NCBI RefSeq assembly: GCF_000186865.1
Contig: NW_008705566.1
Coordinates: 1,100,432-1,164,431, forward strand
Direction: 5' to 3'
DNA length: 64,000 nucleotides
From: Aureococcus anophagefferens
Lineage: Eukaryota > Sar > Pelagophyceae > Pelagomonadales > Pelagomonadaceae
Shown here: piece by piece, positions 10,656 to 19,595 of the stretch
Position numbering within the stretch: position 1 is the first letter of the stretch
How the letters are laid out: each line of letters starts with the position of its first letter
Program-made: the position numbers and the translations under genes
The notes under the pieces: model-generated
Database searches by the model: none
The model's input: only the letters and a program-made list of their open reading frames with translations
Told to the model about the DNA's origin: nothing

Positions 10656-11696
10656 ATGCGGTGGCGCCCGACGGTCCTCGCCGCGGCGGCCCTCGGCGGC
10701 CGCGCGCTGCTGACGGCGGCCATGGCCGCCGTCCAGGGCGTCAACATCCTCGACGGCGCCGCGACGGCCAAGGCCATCCGCGCGGAGCTCGGCCGCGACG
10801 TCGACGCGCTCAGGGCCGCCCACGGCGTCACGCCGGGTCTCGGCGTCGTGCTCGTCGGCGAGCGGCGCGACAGCCAGACCTACGTGCGCATGAAGCAGAA
10901 GGTCGCGGCGGAGATCGGCGTGCACTGCGTCGACGCCCTGCTGCCCGACACGGCGTCGGAGGCGGAGATCCTGGCCGCCGTCGAGGCGATGAACGCGGAC
11001 CCGGACGTCCACGGCATCCTCGTGCAGCTGCCGCTGCCCGCGCACGTCGACGAGGGCCGCGTGCTCGGCGCCATCGACTTCCGCAAGGACGCCGACGGCT
11101 TCAGCGAGACGAACGTCGCGCGCCTCGTCATGCAGGGCGGGCCGCCGCCGCTCGCGATGCCGTGCACGCCCGCGGGCTGCGTCGAGCTGCTCCGGCGCCA
11201 CGGCGTACCGCTCGCGGGGAAGCGGGCCGTCGTGCTCGGGCGGTCGAACATCGTGGGCATGCCCGTGGCGGCGCTGCTCCAGGCCTGCGACGCGACGGTG
11301 ACCGTGTGCCACTCGGCGACGCCCGACGTCGCGGCCGTCGTCCGCGACGCGGACATTGTGGTGGCGGCCGTGGGGCGCGCGCGCTACGTCGAGGCGTCGT
11401 GGCTCAAGCCGGGCTGCGTCGTCGTCGACGTCGGCATCAACGCCGTCGACGACCCGGAGGCGAAGCGGGGCTACCGGCTCGTGGGCGACGTGGACTTCGA
11501 CGCGGCGAAGGACGTCGCGTCGCTCATCACGCCCGTGCCCGGCGGCGTCGGGCCCATGACCATCGCCATGCTCATGTCGAACGTCGTGAACCTGACCAAG
11601 GCGAGCCTGGGCGTCGAGACCGCGCCGCTGCCGGGGCGCCTGGGGGACGCGGAGACGACGACGCGCCTGAGCGGCCTGCCTAAGGAGGGCCCTTGA
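10656..11696 (+). CDS. folD: Bifunctional methylenetetrahydrofolate dehydrogenase/cyclohydrolase (FolD/MTHFD type)
   Basis: The enzyme interconverts 5,10-methylene-, 5,10-methenyl- and 10-formyl-tetrahydrofolate using NAD(P), feeding purine and formyl-Met synthesis. The protein is about 346 aa. Family motifs occur in order: SQTYVRMKQKVAAEIG (Tyr76 and catalytic Lys80), ILVQLPLP, the folate-site Asp in DADGFS (about 147), PCTPAGC, the Rossmann nucleotide site VVLGRSNIVGMPVA, and the C-terminal signature PVPGGVGPMTIAMLM. The first 28 residues are basic and hydrophobic (MRWRPTVLAAAALGG...) and may be an organelle-targeting leader, with a second Met at the start of the folded domain. The trailing 25 residues are unconserved. 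No formyl-THF synthetase domain is fused, unlike animal cytosolic MTHFD1. Confidence 0.95.
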   Translation: MRWRPTVLAAAALGGRALLTAAMAAVQGVNILDGAATAKAIRAELGRDVDALRAAHGVTPGLGVVLVGERRDSQTYVRMKQKVAAEIGVHCVDALLPDTASEAEILAAVEAMNADPDVHGILVQLPLPAHVDEGRVLGAIDFRKDADGFSETNVARLVMQGGPPPLAMPCTPAGCVELLRRHGVPLAGKRAVVLGRSNIVGMPVAALLQACDATVTVCHSATPDVAAVVRDADIVVAAVGRARYVEASWLKPGCVVVDVGINAVDDPEAKRGYRLVGDVDFDAAKDVASLITPVPGGVGPMTIAMLMSNVVNLTKASLGVETAPLPGRLGDAETTTRLSGLPKEGP

Positions 11697-11913
11697 AAGA
11701 TGGTTCTCGACGCCTCGGCGTTAGAGGAGGCTCCTGGAAGAAGTTGTGACCCGAGGTCGGCGCGGCGGAGGGTCATTCGGGCGGGTCCGGGGTCGTCGCG
11801 GCGGGCCGTGATCTCGAGCGAGGGTCGCTGTCTCGACGCAGCGACATGCTCTAGCGACATGCGTGAGAAGCAAGATACAGTTACATCGGAACTCGTTTCG
11901 CGGCCGCCGTCTG

Positions 11914-14900
11914 CTAGAAGGCGAAAGGTGCCGCGGAGCTCGCCTCTTTCTCCACAATGGACATCTCCACCTCGTCGGTGTGGAGCTCGAAGGCGACGAG
12001 GTCGTCCCTCTTCGGCAGGAGCGCGGCCGCGAGCGCGGCGGCGCCCGTGGGCCTCGCGGCCGCGGGCTCGTGCCAGGGGTCCGCGTGGGGCTGATACCTC
12101 CACTGGAGCACGAGGTCGAGCTCGCCGGCGGGGCCGTCGCCGTCCTGGACCAGCGCGTACCACTTGCGGCTCGGCGCGCCCTTGTTCGCGCGGAGGTCGT
12201 CGATGGGGATCTTCGCGTAGCCGACGGGCGCGGCCGCGTCGCCGCTGCCGAAGCCCTCGACGGTGCACTCGAGCTGGACGAGGGGCGCCAGGTCCTTCTT
12301 CGTCGGCGACGTCGACGGCGCCTTGGCCGCGTAGGCGAGGTCGAAGGTCTCGCACCACGCCGGCGAGAAGCCGGGCGCGTCGCGCGTCGTCGACGCCGCG
12401 ACCGCGTCCGTGCCCGTCACGGCGAAGCGCACGCGGAGGCGCAGCGCCTTGCCCCGCACGTAGGCGTCGGCTGGCCGCCGCGCGAGGCCCCGGCCCTGGG
12501 CCAGGCCCACGCGGAGCGTGTTCGGCGGCTTCGCGCGCGCGGCCGCGGGCTCGGGCCCGAACGGCGCGAACGCGAGCGCGGGGTTGTAGATCCAGTGCAT
12601 CATGAGCTGGAGGGCCCCGTCCGTCTCCTTCTCCTCGTCGCTCTTGTGGCCCTCGAGCCGCAGCTTGTGCCACGCGCGCTTCCGCTTGACGCCGTCGCCG
12701 AGCGCGTCGAGCGGCACGACGGCGCGCTTCTTCACGGTGCCGTCGTCGAGCGTCGCGACGAGCGACGGCGCCTCCTCGCCCATGGTCATGGGCAAAGCAA
12801 AGGCCTCGCACCAGACCGGGTGCGTGCCCCTGGACGCGCGGCTCGAGAAGTCGAGCGGCCCGTCGGCCGCGCCGTCGACGTGGAAGACGACCTTCGGGTC
12901 CCTGACGCCGACGTCGCGGCCCGCGACGAGCCCGAGGCGCAGCTCGTTCGGCAGCGTCATCGTCGAGTTCGCCGCGTGGCCGTGCTCCCAGGGGTCGAAG
13001 TCGTGCGCGGCGCTGTGGACCCAGCTGACGACGAGCTCGACGGCGCCCGGCCCGGACTCGCCGACGCGGCGCCCCGCGGGCGGCGTCAGCGCGTGCCAGG
13101 CGCGGTCGCGGCCGTGCTTCAGCGCGAAGGCGCCGACGGCGACGCTCACGTGGCCCAGGTCCGTCTCGCGCTGCGACGTGAGCGAGTCGTCCTCGACGCA
13201 GACCTCGAGGACCTCGTCGCCCGTCGGCTCGCGTTCCAACGGCAAACACCAGGTCTCGCACCAGCTCGGCTCGAGCGTGCGCTTCTTCGTCGTGGACCGC
13301 CAGGGCTCGACCTCGGCGGCGCCCGTCAGCGAGAAGCGCACGAAGGGGTTCGCCGTCGCGGCCGCGAAGACGCCGGCCTTGCCCGAGTCGAGATCGCGCG
13401 CGCGGATGAGCGCCACGCGGAGCTCGTTCGGCGGCCGCGACGCCACGTCCGACGCGTCGCCGACCCAGGGGTCGAAGTCGAGCGCCGGGTTGAAGCGCCA
13501 CTGGAGGCTCAGCTGGATCTCGCCCGTGATGTCGCCCGCGGACGTGCCCTGGCTGAACGTCGTCTCGCCCGCCTGGAGCGCGTGCCAGCCGCCCGTGACC
13601 TTGGGCCGGTCCTTCAACACGGCGTCGAGGCGGACGTCGAACTGGCCCATGTAGTCCGTCGACGTCAGGTCCACGTCCTCGCACATGCACCGCAGCACCA
13701 GATCGCTCGACGTCGCGTTGACCTTGTCCGCCCGGAGCTCCTTCGCGTAGGTCTCGCGCCAGACGGGGTCCAGGGTCTTCGTCCGCGTGCCGCTCAGCCA
13801 CTTGGCGAGCTCCTGCGTGCCGTCCATGACCCGGAAGATGACGCGCGGGTCGCTCGAGCCGCCCTCGGAGAACATGTTCTTGTCCTTGATCGCGAGGCCG
13901 CGGCCTCTATAGAGCGCGACGCGGAGCTCGTTCGCCGGGTGCGCGAGGCCGCCGTCGTCGGCCTCCTCGAGGGGCGCGAAATCTAAGGCCGGGTTGTAGC
14001 GCCACTGGACCACGACGAGCACCTGGCCCAGGGACCCGTCGCCCGCGAGCGCGCCGTCGCCGTCGGCCGCGGCCTTGTCGCCCGCGAGCTTGTACCAGCC
14101 CCGTTTCGCCTTCTGGGACGCGGCGAAGGGCGCCAGGGGGATGGCGACCTTGCCCATGAAGTCGTCGCTGTCGAGCCGGTCCCAGTCCCACATGACGAGC
14201 TCGATTTTGGCGTCCTTGAGCGACTTGCCGGTCTGCGACAGGTCCTCGGAGTGGAGGTCGTAGGTCAGCACCTCGTTCCAGACGGGCGACAGCGTCGCCA
14301 GTCGCGTCTTCGTCTTGCGGTCCGGCCGCCCCGCGGCCCGGCAGACGACGTAGGGGTCCGACGACGCGGGCTTGGACGAGAAGGGCATGGGGACGTCCAT
14401 CGCCTTGACGCCTGTGTGGAAATCAAATCTTCAACACGACTTCAATGTGCGCGTAATTGAACGAATTGCGCCGGAATTTTTGGCTGAGCTTCGAGAACTC
14501 GATGAGAGCAATCGATTCGTCCAAAAGTCAGCCGAATCGACTTCGATTTGATCGAGATAGAGAGTTCTGAAGTTTGGCTGGGATAACCCAGCTCACTGGT
14601 TGATTTCCACACAGCTTGACGCCCGTCGCGCGGCAGATGGCCACGCGGAGCTCGTTGGGGTCCTTGGCCGCCGACTTCTCGTCGATGGGCTCGTCGAAGA
14701 AGGGCCGGTCCTCGCTCGGGTCGTTGGCCGGGTCGTAGACCATCTTGATGGCCAGCTGGACCTGGCCCCGGTCCACGGCGTCGCCGCCGTCGTCGTCGTC
14801 GTCGTCGCCCTCGAGCGTGTACCACGTCGCCGGCGCCGCGCCGTCGGGGGCGCACTTGGGCAGCGAGATGGGCTGGACCTGGCACTTGCCCAGGAAGTCC

Positions 14901-15895
14901 GGCGACGACCCGAAGTCCCAGTCCTCGACCAAGACGTTGAGCGCGGGCGGCACGCCGCCGTCCCACTGGAAGGGCACGTCGAAGGTCTGCATCCAGACGG
15001 GGTTCAGGTTCTTGCGCACGACGCGGCTCTTGCACTTGAAGCTGCCCACGCTCAGCGTCACAAACGGGTCCGACTTGCCGCCGAAGAGCGCGCTGTCCGC
15101 GGCGATGAGGTTGATCGCGCGGACGACGGCGACCTGGAGCGTGTTCGCCGCGTGCTCCGCGTGGCGCAGTTCGCCGTCGCCGCTATTCGACGACTCGTCG
15201 ACGAACCAGCGCGCGGCGTCGGCCTCGGCGACGGCGTCCTCCTGCATGTCGCCCGTGCCGCGGCGCAGCGTCACGCGGACCTCGAGCTCGCCGCAGTCGG
15301 ACCGCGACGTCTGGTTCGCCTTGGACCGCCGCCCGAGCACGAGGGGCTCGAGCGTGTGCCACTCGGCCCTGCTCGGCCCGTCGACGACGTCGCCGCCCGT
15401 CTGCTTCCAGTGGTTCGCCAGCGACAGCACGCACTGGCCGAGCGGCTCGGCCTTCTCGCCGAAGAGGCCCGGCGAGTAGTCGTAGACCTCGAAGCGCACG
15501 TCCGGGAGCGGGGACCGCAGGTCGTCGAAGACGAAGCGCTCCTGCTTGTAGCGCGGGTTCAGGCACTCCATGACCGTCGCCGTGCGGTGCAGCTTGTCGT
15601 GCGGCTTCGGCAGCGACGCGCCGGACCCGGGCGTCGCGAGGCGCACGGTCACGAAGGGGTCGCTGAAGCCGTTCTCGTCGACGGCGGCCAGGCCCTTGGC
15701 GCCGAGCACCTCGACGACGAGGCGCCCCGTCGTCCACGGCGGCACGAGGCTCACCGTCGACGCGCGGTGCTGCCGGCCGTCGCTCGCGCCCAGGCCCGCG
15801 CTCGGCTCGTCGCGGCCGAAGTCCGGCTCCTCCTCCTCGTAGTAGTTGTCCTCGTGCTTCGGCCGCGCGGCGCAGAAGCGCAGCACGCAGGCCAT
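11914..15895 (-). CDS. Multi-C2-domain protein (about seven C2 repeats)
   Basis: The protein is about 1256 aa in two exons, 15895-14623 and 14411-11914, joined across an introner intron (GC donor, phase 1). Seven C2-like units can be counted by their opening strand (LxVxxxxxxxL) and the later 'NPVW.E' strand. Examples are VLGAKGLAAVDENGFSDPFV, VVRAINLIAADSALFGGKSDPF and ICRATGVKAMD...SSDPYV. The third unit is the one split by the introner. Early units keep the SDPF/SDPY Asp that helps bind Ca2+, while later ones (for example VAGRDVGVRDPKVVF) have lost most acidic loop residues, so only the first three or four are likely Ca2+/lipid sensors. There is no signal peptide or membrane helix; the N-terminus is acidic (YYEEEEPDFGRDE). 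Tandem C2 proteins tether membranes (ferlin, synaptotagmin and MCTP types). The lack of a TM anchor separates this one from those classes. A membrane-binding role is inferred. Confidence 0.88.
14412..14614 (-). mobile_element. Introner element A2, acting as an intron
   Basis: This 203-bp element has the same perfect 15-bp inverted ends as the copy at 1545-1747 and closely matching interior sequence. The 8-bp target duplication CTTGACGC (14404-14411 and 14615-14622) is perfect. On the gene strand the intron is 14622-14412 (211 nt). It opens with GC from the target copy (GCGTCAAG) and closes with CACACAG of the element. Removing it gives ATG/VKAMD, the uninterrupted C2 strand. Relative to the host gene this copy lies in the opposite orientation to the copy in the RND gene, and by reading frame both can be spliced. 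Confidence 0.92.
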
Positions 15896-16051
15896 GGCGC
15901 GGCGGCGCGCCGACGCCGGTCGGGGCGGCCGCGCGCGGGCGGGGCGGCGCGGGGGGCACCGGGAGGCGCGCGGCGAGTGCCGCCGGCCGCGATCTCCACC
16001 GAACGATGCACTACCGTTGCATCGCCACCGGTCGCGACCCCGTGCACGCAA

Positions 16052-16271
16052 GTCCCACCGGGGGCAGCCTCACGAAGGTGGGGCCATTCCTTTTCTGATC
16101 ACTTGAAAAAACAGTGCAAAGAGAAACTTTGGTTGATACTCGGGTACGTAATCCCGAAACTGACAGCCACTACTTCAATCAATTCCGTCCGCTAGCGCTG
16201 ACTTTAGCGCTGTCAAGCATGCGCGGAGCGCCAGCGCACAATCAGGGGGTGCTTAGTGTACGACCGACGGC
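16052..16271. promoter_or_regulatory. Upstream region of the multi-C2 gene
   Basis: This 220-bp spacer runs from the start of the C2 gene to the stop of the next gene on the same (-) strand. It is less GC-rich in its right half (16085-16200). It should hold the C2 gene promoter and the neighbour's 3' end. No motif was recognised. Confidence 0.35.
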
Positions 16272-19238
16272 CTAACCCTCGTCGCCGTGGTTCTTGGACA
16301 GGATCACCTTCGTCGTGATGTCCGTCTTCTCCTCGGTCACGTCCGCGAGCGTGACGGTGCCGTCTTTCGCGGTGACGACGGTCGCGTCGATGCGGAGGAG
16401 GAACTTGGTCTTGTCCATGAGGACGACGGCGGAGCCCGGCTTCGCGCCCTTGACGCCGAGGAAGGCGAAGGGGAAGCGGTAGCCGATCTTCTCCATGTTC
16501 TCGGGCGCGCCGAGGCTCACGAGCGCGTCGTAGAGCTTCTTGCCCGGGGGCCGCTTCGCCGCGACGGCCGTGTCCGTGATGCAGACGGCGACGACGGCGT
16601 TGGGCTTGAGGCCCTTGACGAACTTGGCGAAGCGGTCCGTCTCCGGGTCCGTCTTCGCGTAGATGTTGAAGCGCTTCTTGTCGACGTGGGACTCGACGAG
16701 CGCGACGCCGGCGGCGCCGGAGGCGTCGAGGTGGAGCACGTGGAAGCCCGTCATGTTCGGCGTGAGCTCGTGGACCGTGCGCGTCGCCGCGGCGTCGCAG
16801 TGGGACATCCAGCCGCCGCCGCGCGCCATCGTGAGGCCGTAGCACTCGACGGACACGGCGTTCTTCTTCGTCGGCGGCGGGAGCTCGATCGCGCGCTTGC
16901 GCTGGTAGCGGAAGTACTTGACGTTCTCGTCGGCGTCGAACTCCTTCTTGTCGATGCGGTACTTGGTGAAGTAGGGCAGGTCGACGCCGTCGTCGGAGCA
17001 CGCGGTGAAGCCGAGCGTCCTGAGGCGCGTCGCGACGGACGTCGAGAGCTTGTTGTAGGCCTGGTGGCTGAAGGCGATGAAGGAGATGCGCGTGCCGCCC
17101 TTCGTGCCCGGCTTGGCGCCCTTGCCCGCGAAGTAGGGCCGCGTCTCGTGCTCCTCGTTGCCGTTGAAGAGCATCCACTCCTTCTTGCAGTCGAGCGTGT
17201 CCGGCCCGCCGCCGCCCTTGACGAGCGGCTTGCCGTCGTCGTCCGTCGTGACGATGAACTTGTCCGCGGTCCAGAGCTCGCCGCCGCCTGGGCAGCAAAC
17301 GGGTGCGAAATTCCCAACTTCAAAGGCTCCTATCTCGGTCGTTTTCCGCTCGTTTCGGCTGATTTTTGGACGAGCGATCATCTCTCGGAGCGCTCTCGAA
17401 GCATGGGCGCTGTTTCCGAAACGCGCGCGCGCGGAACACTCACGTTGAAGCGACGTTGAATCACCCTTTTGCTGCCCTGGCCGCCGCTGTGGTCGCCGAT
17501 GGCGCGGATGTAGGACGGGCCGATGTTGTTGCCGTCGACGTGCTTCCGCGCGCCTGCGAGAGAAGAGCGACTCGAGCGTCGCGAGGCAAAATACAGGGAC
17601 GCGGGGGCGCGGACGGTAGTTGTAGTTGATCTGGAGGCTGCTAAAGGGGAAGTCCTCGGGCAGCGTCGTCGTCACCCACTTGGTCACGAGCGTCGTGAGC
17701 TCCGGGTAGTGCTCGCTCACGTTCGAGCAGGCCATGCCGACGCCGCCGAGGACGAAGACCGCGCCGAGGCACATGCCGTGGACGGGCTTGCCGTCGGGCG
17801 TCACGTTCGGCCGGTCCTGGGTCGGCCACTTGTCGCCGAGGCACGTGAGGCACTCGAGGACCTGGGCCTCGCCGACGCGGCCCGCGGCGAGGTGCGCCTT
17901 CGCCTTGACCTCGGCCTCGTCGAGGCCCGCGGCGGCGTCGGCGCCGCCGGAGAACTTGCCCGTCGACTGCTTCGTCCGGAGCTTGGACGCGCCGAAGCCC
18001 AGGGACGGGTCGAAGGGCGCGTCCTTGACCGCGGCCGCGTGCTCGAGGTTCGACGCGCGCATGCACGGCGTGCCCGACGTCCACTTGCGGACCTCGCGCG
18101 GCGGCTCGTCCAAAGCGACGACGCAGGCCGCCGCGGCCTTTTGGGTCGTCACGTCGACGTCCTCGTAGTGCTGGTTCTTGCCCTGCATGCGCTCGAAGAG
18201 GCACCGCGCCTTCTCGACGGCGTAGAACGTCGTCACGCCGCCGCGGAGGTGCATGATGACGTGGCCGCGGACCCAGCGGCCCGTCGACGTGCACTTGACG
18301 CTCACGACGGTGCCGATGGCGAAGCGGTACTCGCCGGAGTACTGGCCGGCCATGGGCGGCGCGAGGCCCGCCGTCGGCTTGCCCGCCGTGCCCTTCTCCG
18401 CCTCCGTGAGCGGCCGCTCGGGCGCCGCCGCGGCCTTCTTCTTCGCCGCCGGCGCCTTCTTCTTCGCCGCCGCGGCCGTGCGCTTGCGCTTGGGCTGCTC
18501 GTCCTCCGAGGAGGCGTCGTCCGAGGACTCGTCCTCGGAGTCGCTCGACGCGCCCGCGTCGGCCTCGTCGTCGGCGTCGGCCTTCTTCGCCTGCTTCTTC
18601 TTCTTCGGCGCCGCGGCCGCGCGCTTGCGCCGGGGCTTGGCGGACTCGTCGGACGACGAGATGGACGCGTCCTCCTCCGAGTCCCAGGCCGCGCGCTTCT
18701 TCGCGGACGACGTGTTCGTGCCCATCTTCGCGTACGTGAGCGCCGGCGGCGCCTTGCGCGCGCGCTTCGGCCGGCCGCCCGCCGCCTCGAGGGCCGGCAG
18801 CGGCGCGGGCGGCGCCGACGCCGCGGCGCGCTTGACCGGCTTCGCGGGCGACGGCGGGTGGTCCATGGCCTTGCGCACGGCCGCGACGGTCATGAACGTC
18901 TCCTCGCCGTCGGACCAGGCGACGCGGACCTTCTTCTCCGCGGGGAAGATCTCCGCGACGCGGCCGTCGAAGACGCCGCTGCCGTAGCCCGGGAACTTCT
19001 TCTGCAGCGCGTCGCCGACCTTGAGGCCCGCCTCGGGCCGCATGAGGGAGCCCGCGACGCCGCGCTCCTCGTCGCCGTCGTCGTAGTCGACGTCGTAGTG
19101 GCCGTCGCTCGTGACGGCCGTGACGACGCCGGGGTAGAAGACGTCGCCGCCGCCGTGGCGGCACTCGACGCGCGACCCGGCCGCGAAGAGCGGCCGCCAG
19201 GGCTTCGGGCAGCGCTTCTTCGGGCTCGGCGACGACAT
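16272..19238 (-). CDS. TET/JBP-like 2OG-Fe(II) dioxygenase with Tudor-like N-terminus and ILEI/FAM3-like C-terminus
   Basis: The protein is about 901 aa in three exons, 19238-17615, 17553-17488 and 17287-16272. The first intron is 61 nt and the second is a 200-nt introner intron. The N-terminus has two Tudor/Agenet-like units (GSRVECRHGGGDVFYPGVV..YDVDYDDGDEE, then VGDALQKKFPGY..VRVAWSDGEETFM) and a long Lys/Ala/Ser/acidic linker, which suggests chromatin binding. The oxygenase core is rebuilt by splicing: HVDGNNIGPSYIRAIGDHSG then GELWTADKF. This gives the iron ligands H546, D548 and H610 (NGNEEHETRPYF) and the 2OG-binding R630 (GTRISFIAF). The pattern fits the TET/JBP branch that oxidises thymine or 5-methylcytosine. 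The C-terminus (TGFHVLHLDASG ... NIYAKTDPETDRFAKFVKGL ... VVAVCITDTA ... LVSLGAP) resembles the ILEI/PANDER fold of FAM3 proteins. The DNA substrate is inferred; another 2OG oxygenase role is possible. Confidence 0.75.
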   Translation of the reverse strand: MSSPSPKKRCPKPWRPLFAAGSRVECRHGGGDVFYPGVVTAVTSDGHYDVDYDDGDEERGVAGSLMRPEAGLKVGDALQKKFPGYGSGVFDGRVAEIFPAEKKVRVAWSDGEETFMTVAAVRKAMDHPPSPAKPVKRAAASAPPAPLPALEAAGGRPKRARKAPPALTYAKMGTNTSSAKKRAAWDSEEDASISSSDESAKPRRKRAAAAPKKKKQAKKADADDEADAGASSDSEDESSDDASSEDEQPKRKRTAAAAKKKAPAAKKKAAAAPERPLTEAEKGTAGKPTAGLAPPMAGQYSGEYRFAIGTVVSVKCTSTGRWVRGHVIMHLRGGVTTFYAVEKARCLFERMQGKNQHYEDVDVTTQKAAAACVVALDEPPREVRKWTSGTPCMRASNLEHAAAVKDAPFDPSLGFGASKLRTKQSTGKFSGGADAAAGLDEAEVKAKAHLAAGRVGEAQVLECLTCLGDKWPTQDRPNVTPDGKPVHGMCLGAVFVLGGVGMACSNVSEHYPELTTLVTKWVTTTLPEDFPFSSLQINYNYRPRPRVPVFCLATLESLFSRRRAEARRRQQHRPVLHPRHRRPQRRPGQQKGDSTSLQRECSARARFGNSAHASRALREMIARPKISRNERKTTEIGAFEVGNFAPVCCPGGGELWTADKFIVTTDDDGKPLVKGGGGPDTLDCKKEWMLFNGNEEHETRPYFAGKGAKPGTKGGTRISFIAFSHQAYNKLSTSVATRLRTLGFTACSDDGVDLPYFTKYRIDKKEFDADENVKYFRYQRKRAIELPPPTKKNAVSVECYGLTMARGGGWMSHCDAAATRTVHELTPNMTGFHVLHLDASGAAGVALVESHVDKKRFNIYAKTDPETDRFAKFVKGLKPNAVVAVCITDTAVAAKRPPGKKLYDALVSLGAPENMEKIGYRFPFAFLGVKGAKPGSAVVLMDKTKFLLRIDATVVTAKDGTVTLADVTEEKTDITTKVILSKNHGDEG
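17288..17479 (-). mobile_element. Introner element B1 (second subfamily), acting as an intron
   Basis: This 192-bp element has ends CTGGGCAGCAAA / TTTGCTGCCCWG (one mismatch near the tip), different from the A-type ends. The flanking 8-bp target duplication GCCGCCGC (17280-17287 and 17480-17487) is perfect. The intron on the gene strand is 17487-17288 (200 nt), with a GC donor from the target copy and a CCCAG acceptor from the element. Exact removal rebuilds GDHSGGELW, the conserved run of the dioxygenase core. Part of the interior (TTCGGCTGATTTTTGGACGA and neighbouring bases) matches the A-type copies, so the two subfamilies are related although their ends have diverged. Confidence 0.88.
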
Positions 19239-19312
19239 GATGAAACCGTCCGGCGACGTGGAGGCGCTGCGGCGATGATGAAACCGTCCGGCGACGTGGA
19301 GGTGCTGAGGCG
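19237..19312. repeat. 38-bp tandem duplication at the start of the dioxygenase gene
   Basis: Two adjacent 38-bp copies (19237-19274 and 19275-19312) differ at two positions. The inner copy overlaps the start codon region of the dioxygenase gene; the outer copy lies in its 5' leader. Confidence 0.9.
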
Positions 19313-19595
19313 TGCAGACGCGCGAGCTCCGGTGCGCGACGCGTTTGCGGTGGCTTGCGTGGGTGCGCGCGGTGTGTTTCGAGGCGCGTGGGGCACTCGA
19401 GCACTGAACGCGGCGGTGCGGCTGCCGACAGAGAGCGCTTCGGAGAGATTGGCGCGAGATTTGGATAGCTTCGAATCGCTGCCTTTGAACGGTAAGATCC
19501 ACGTGTAATTTACTTGCCGCTGCCCAACACGCTCAAACGTGAGCAAACCGATCGATGCCTGCCTGCTAGAACGCAGCCCAGACGCCAAAAACACC
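19239..19595. promoter_or_regulatory. Divergent promoter region, dioxygenase / USP
   Basis: This 357-bp start-to-start spacer contains the 38-bp duplication and a more mixed-composition centre around 19440-19540. It must serve both genes. No named motif was recognised. Confidence 0.45.

Noticed and set aside
11863..13986. 707-codon + frame opposite the multi-C2 gene
   Set aside because: Shadow of the C2 exons; composition is Arg/Val/Ala-rich without any motif.
14412..14614. Gene boundary: two separate C2 genes on the minus strand
   Set aside because: Removing the introner and one target copy joins one C2 strand in frame, so one gene is the simpler reading.
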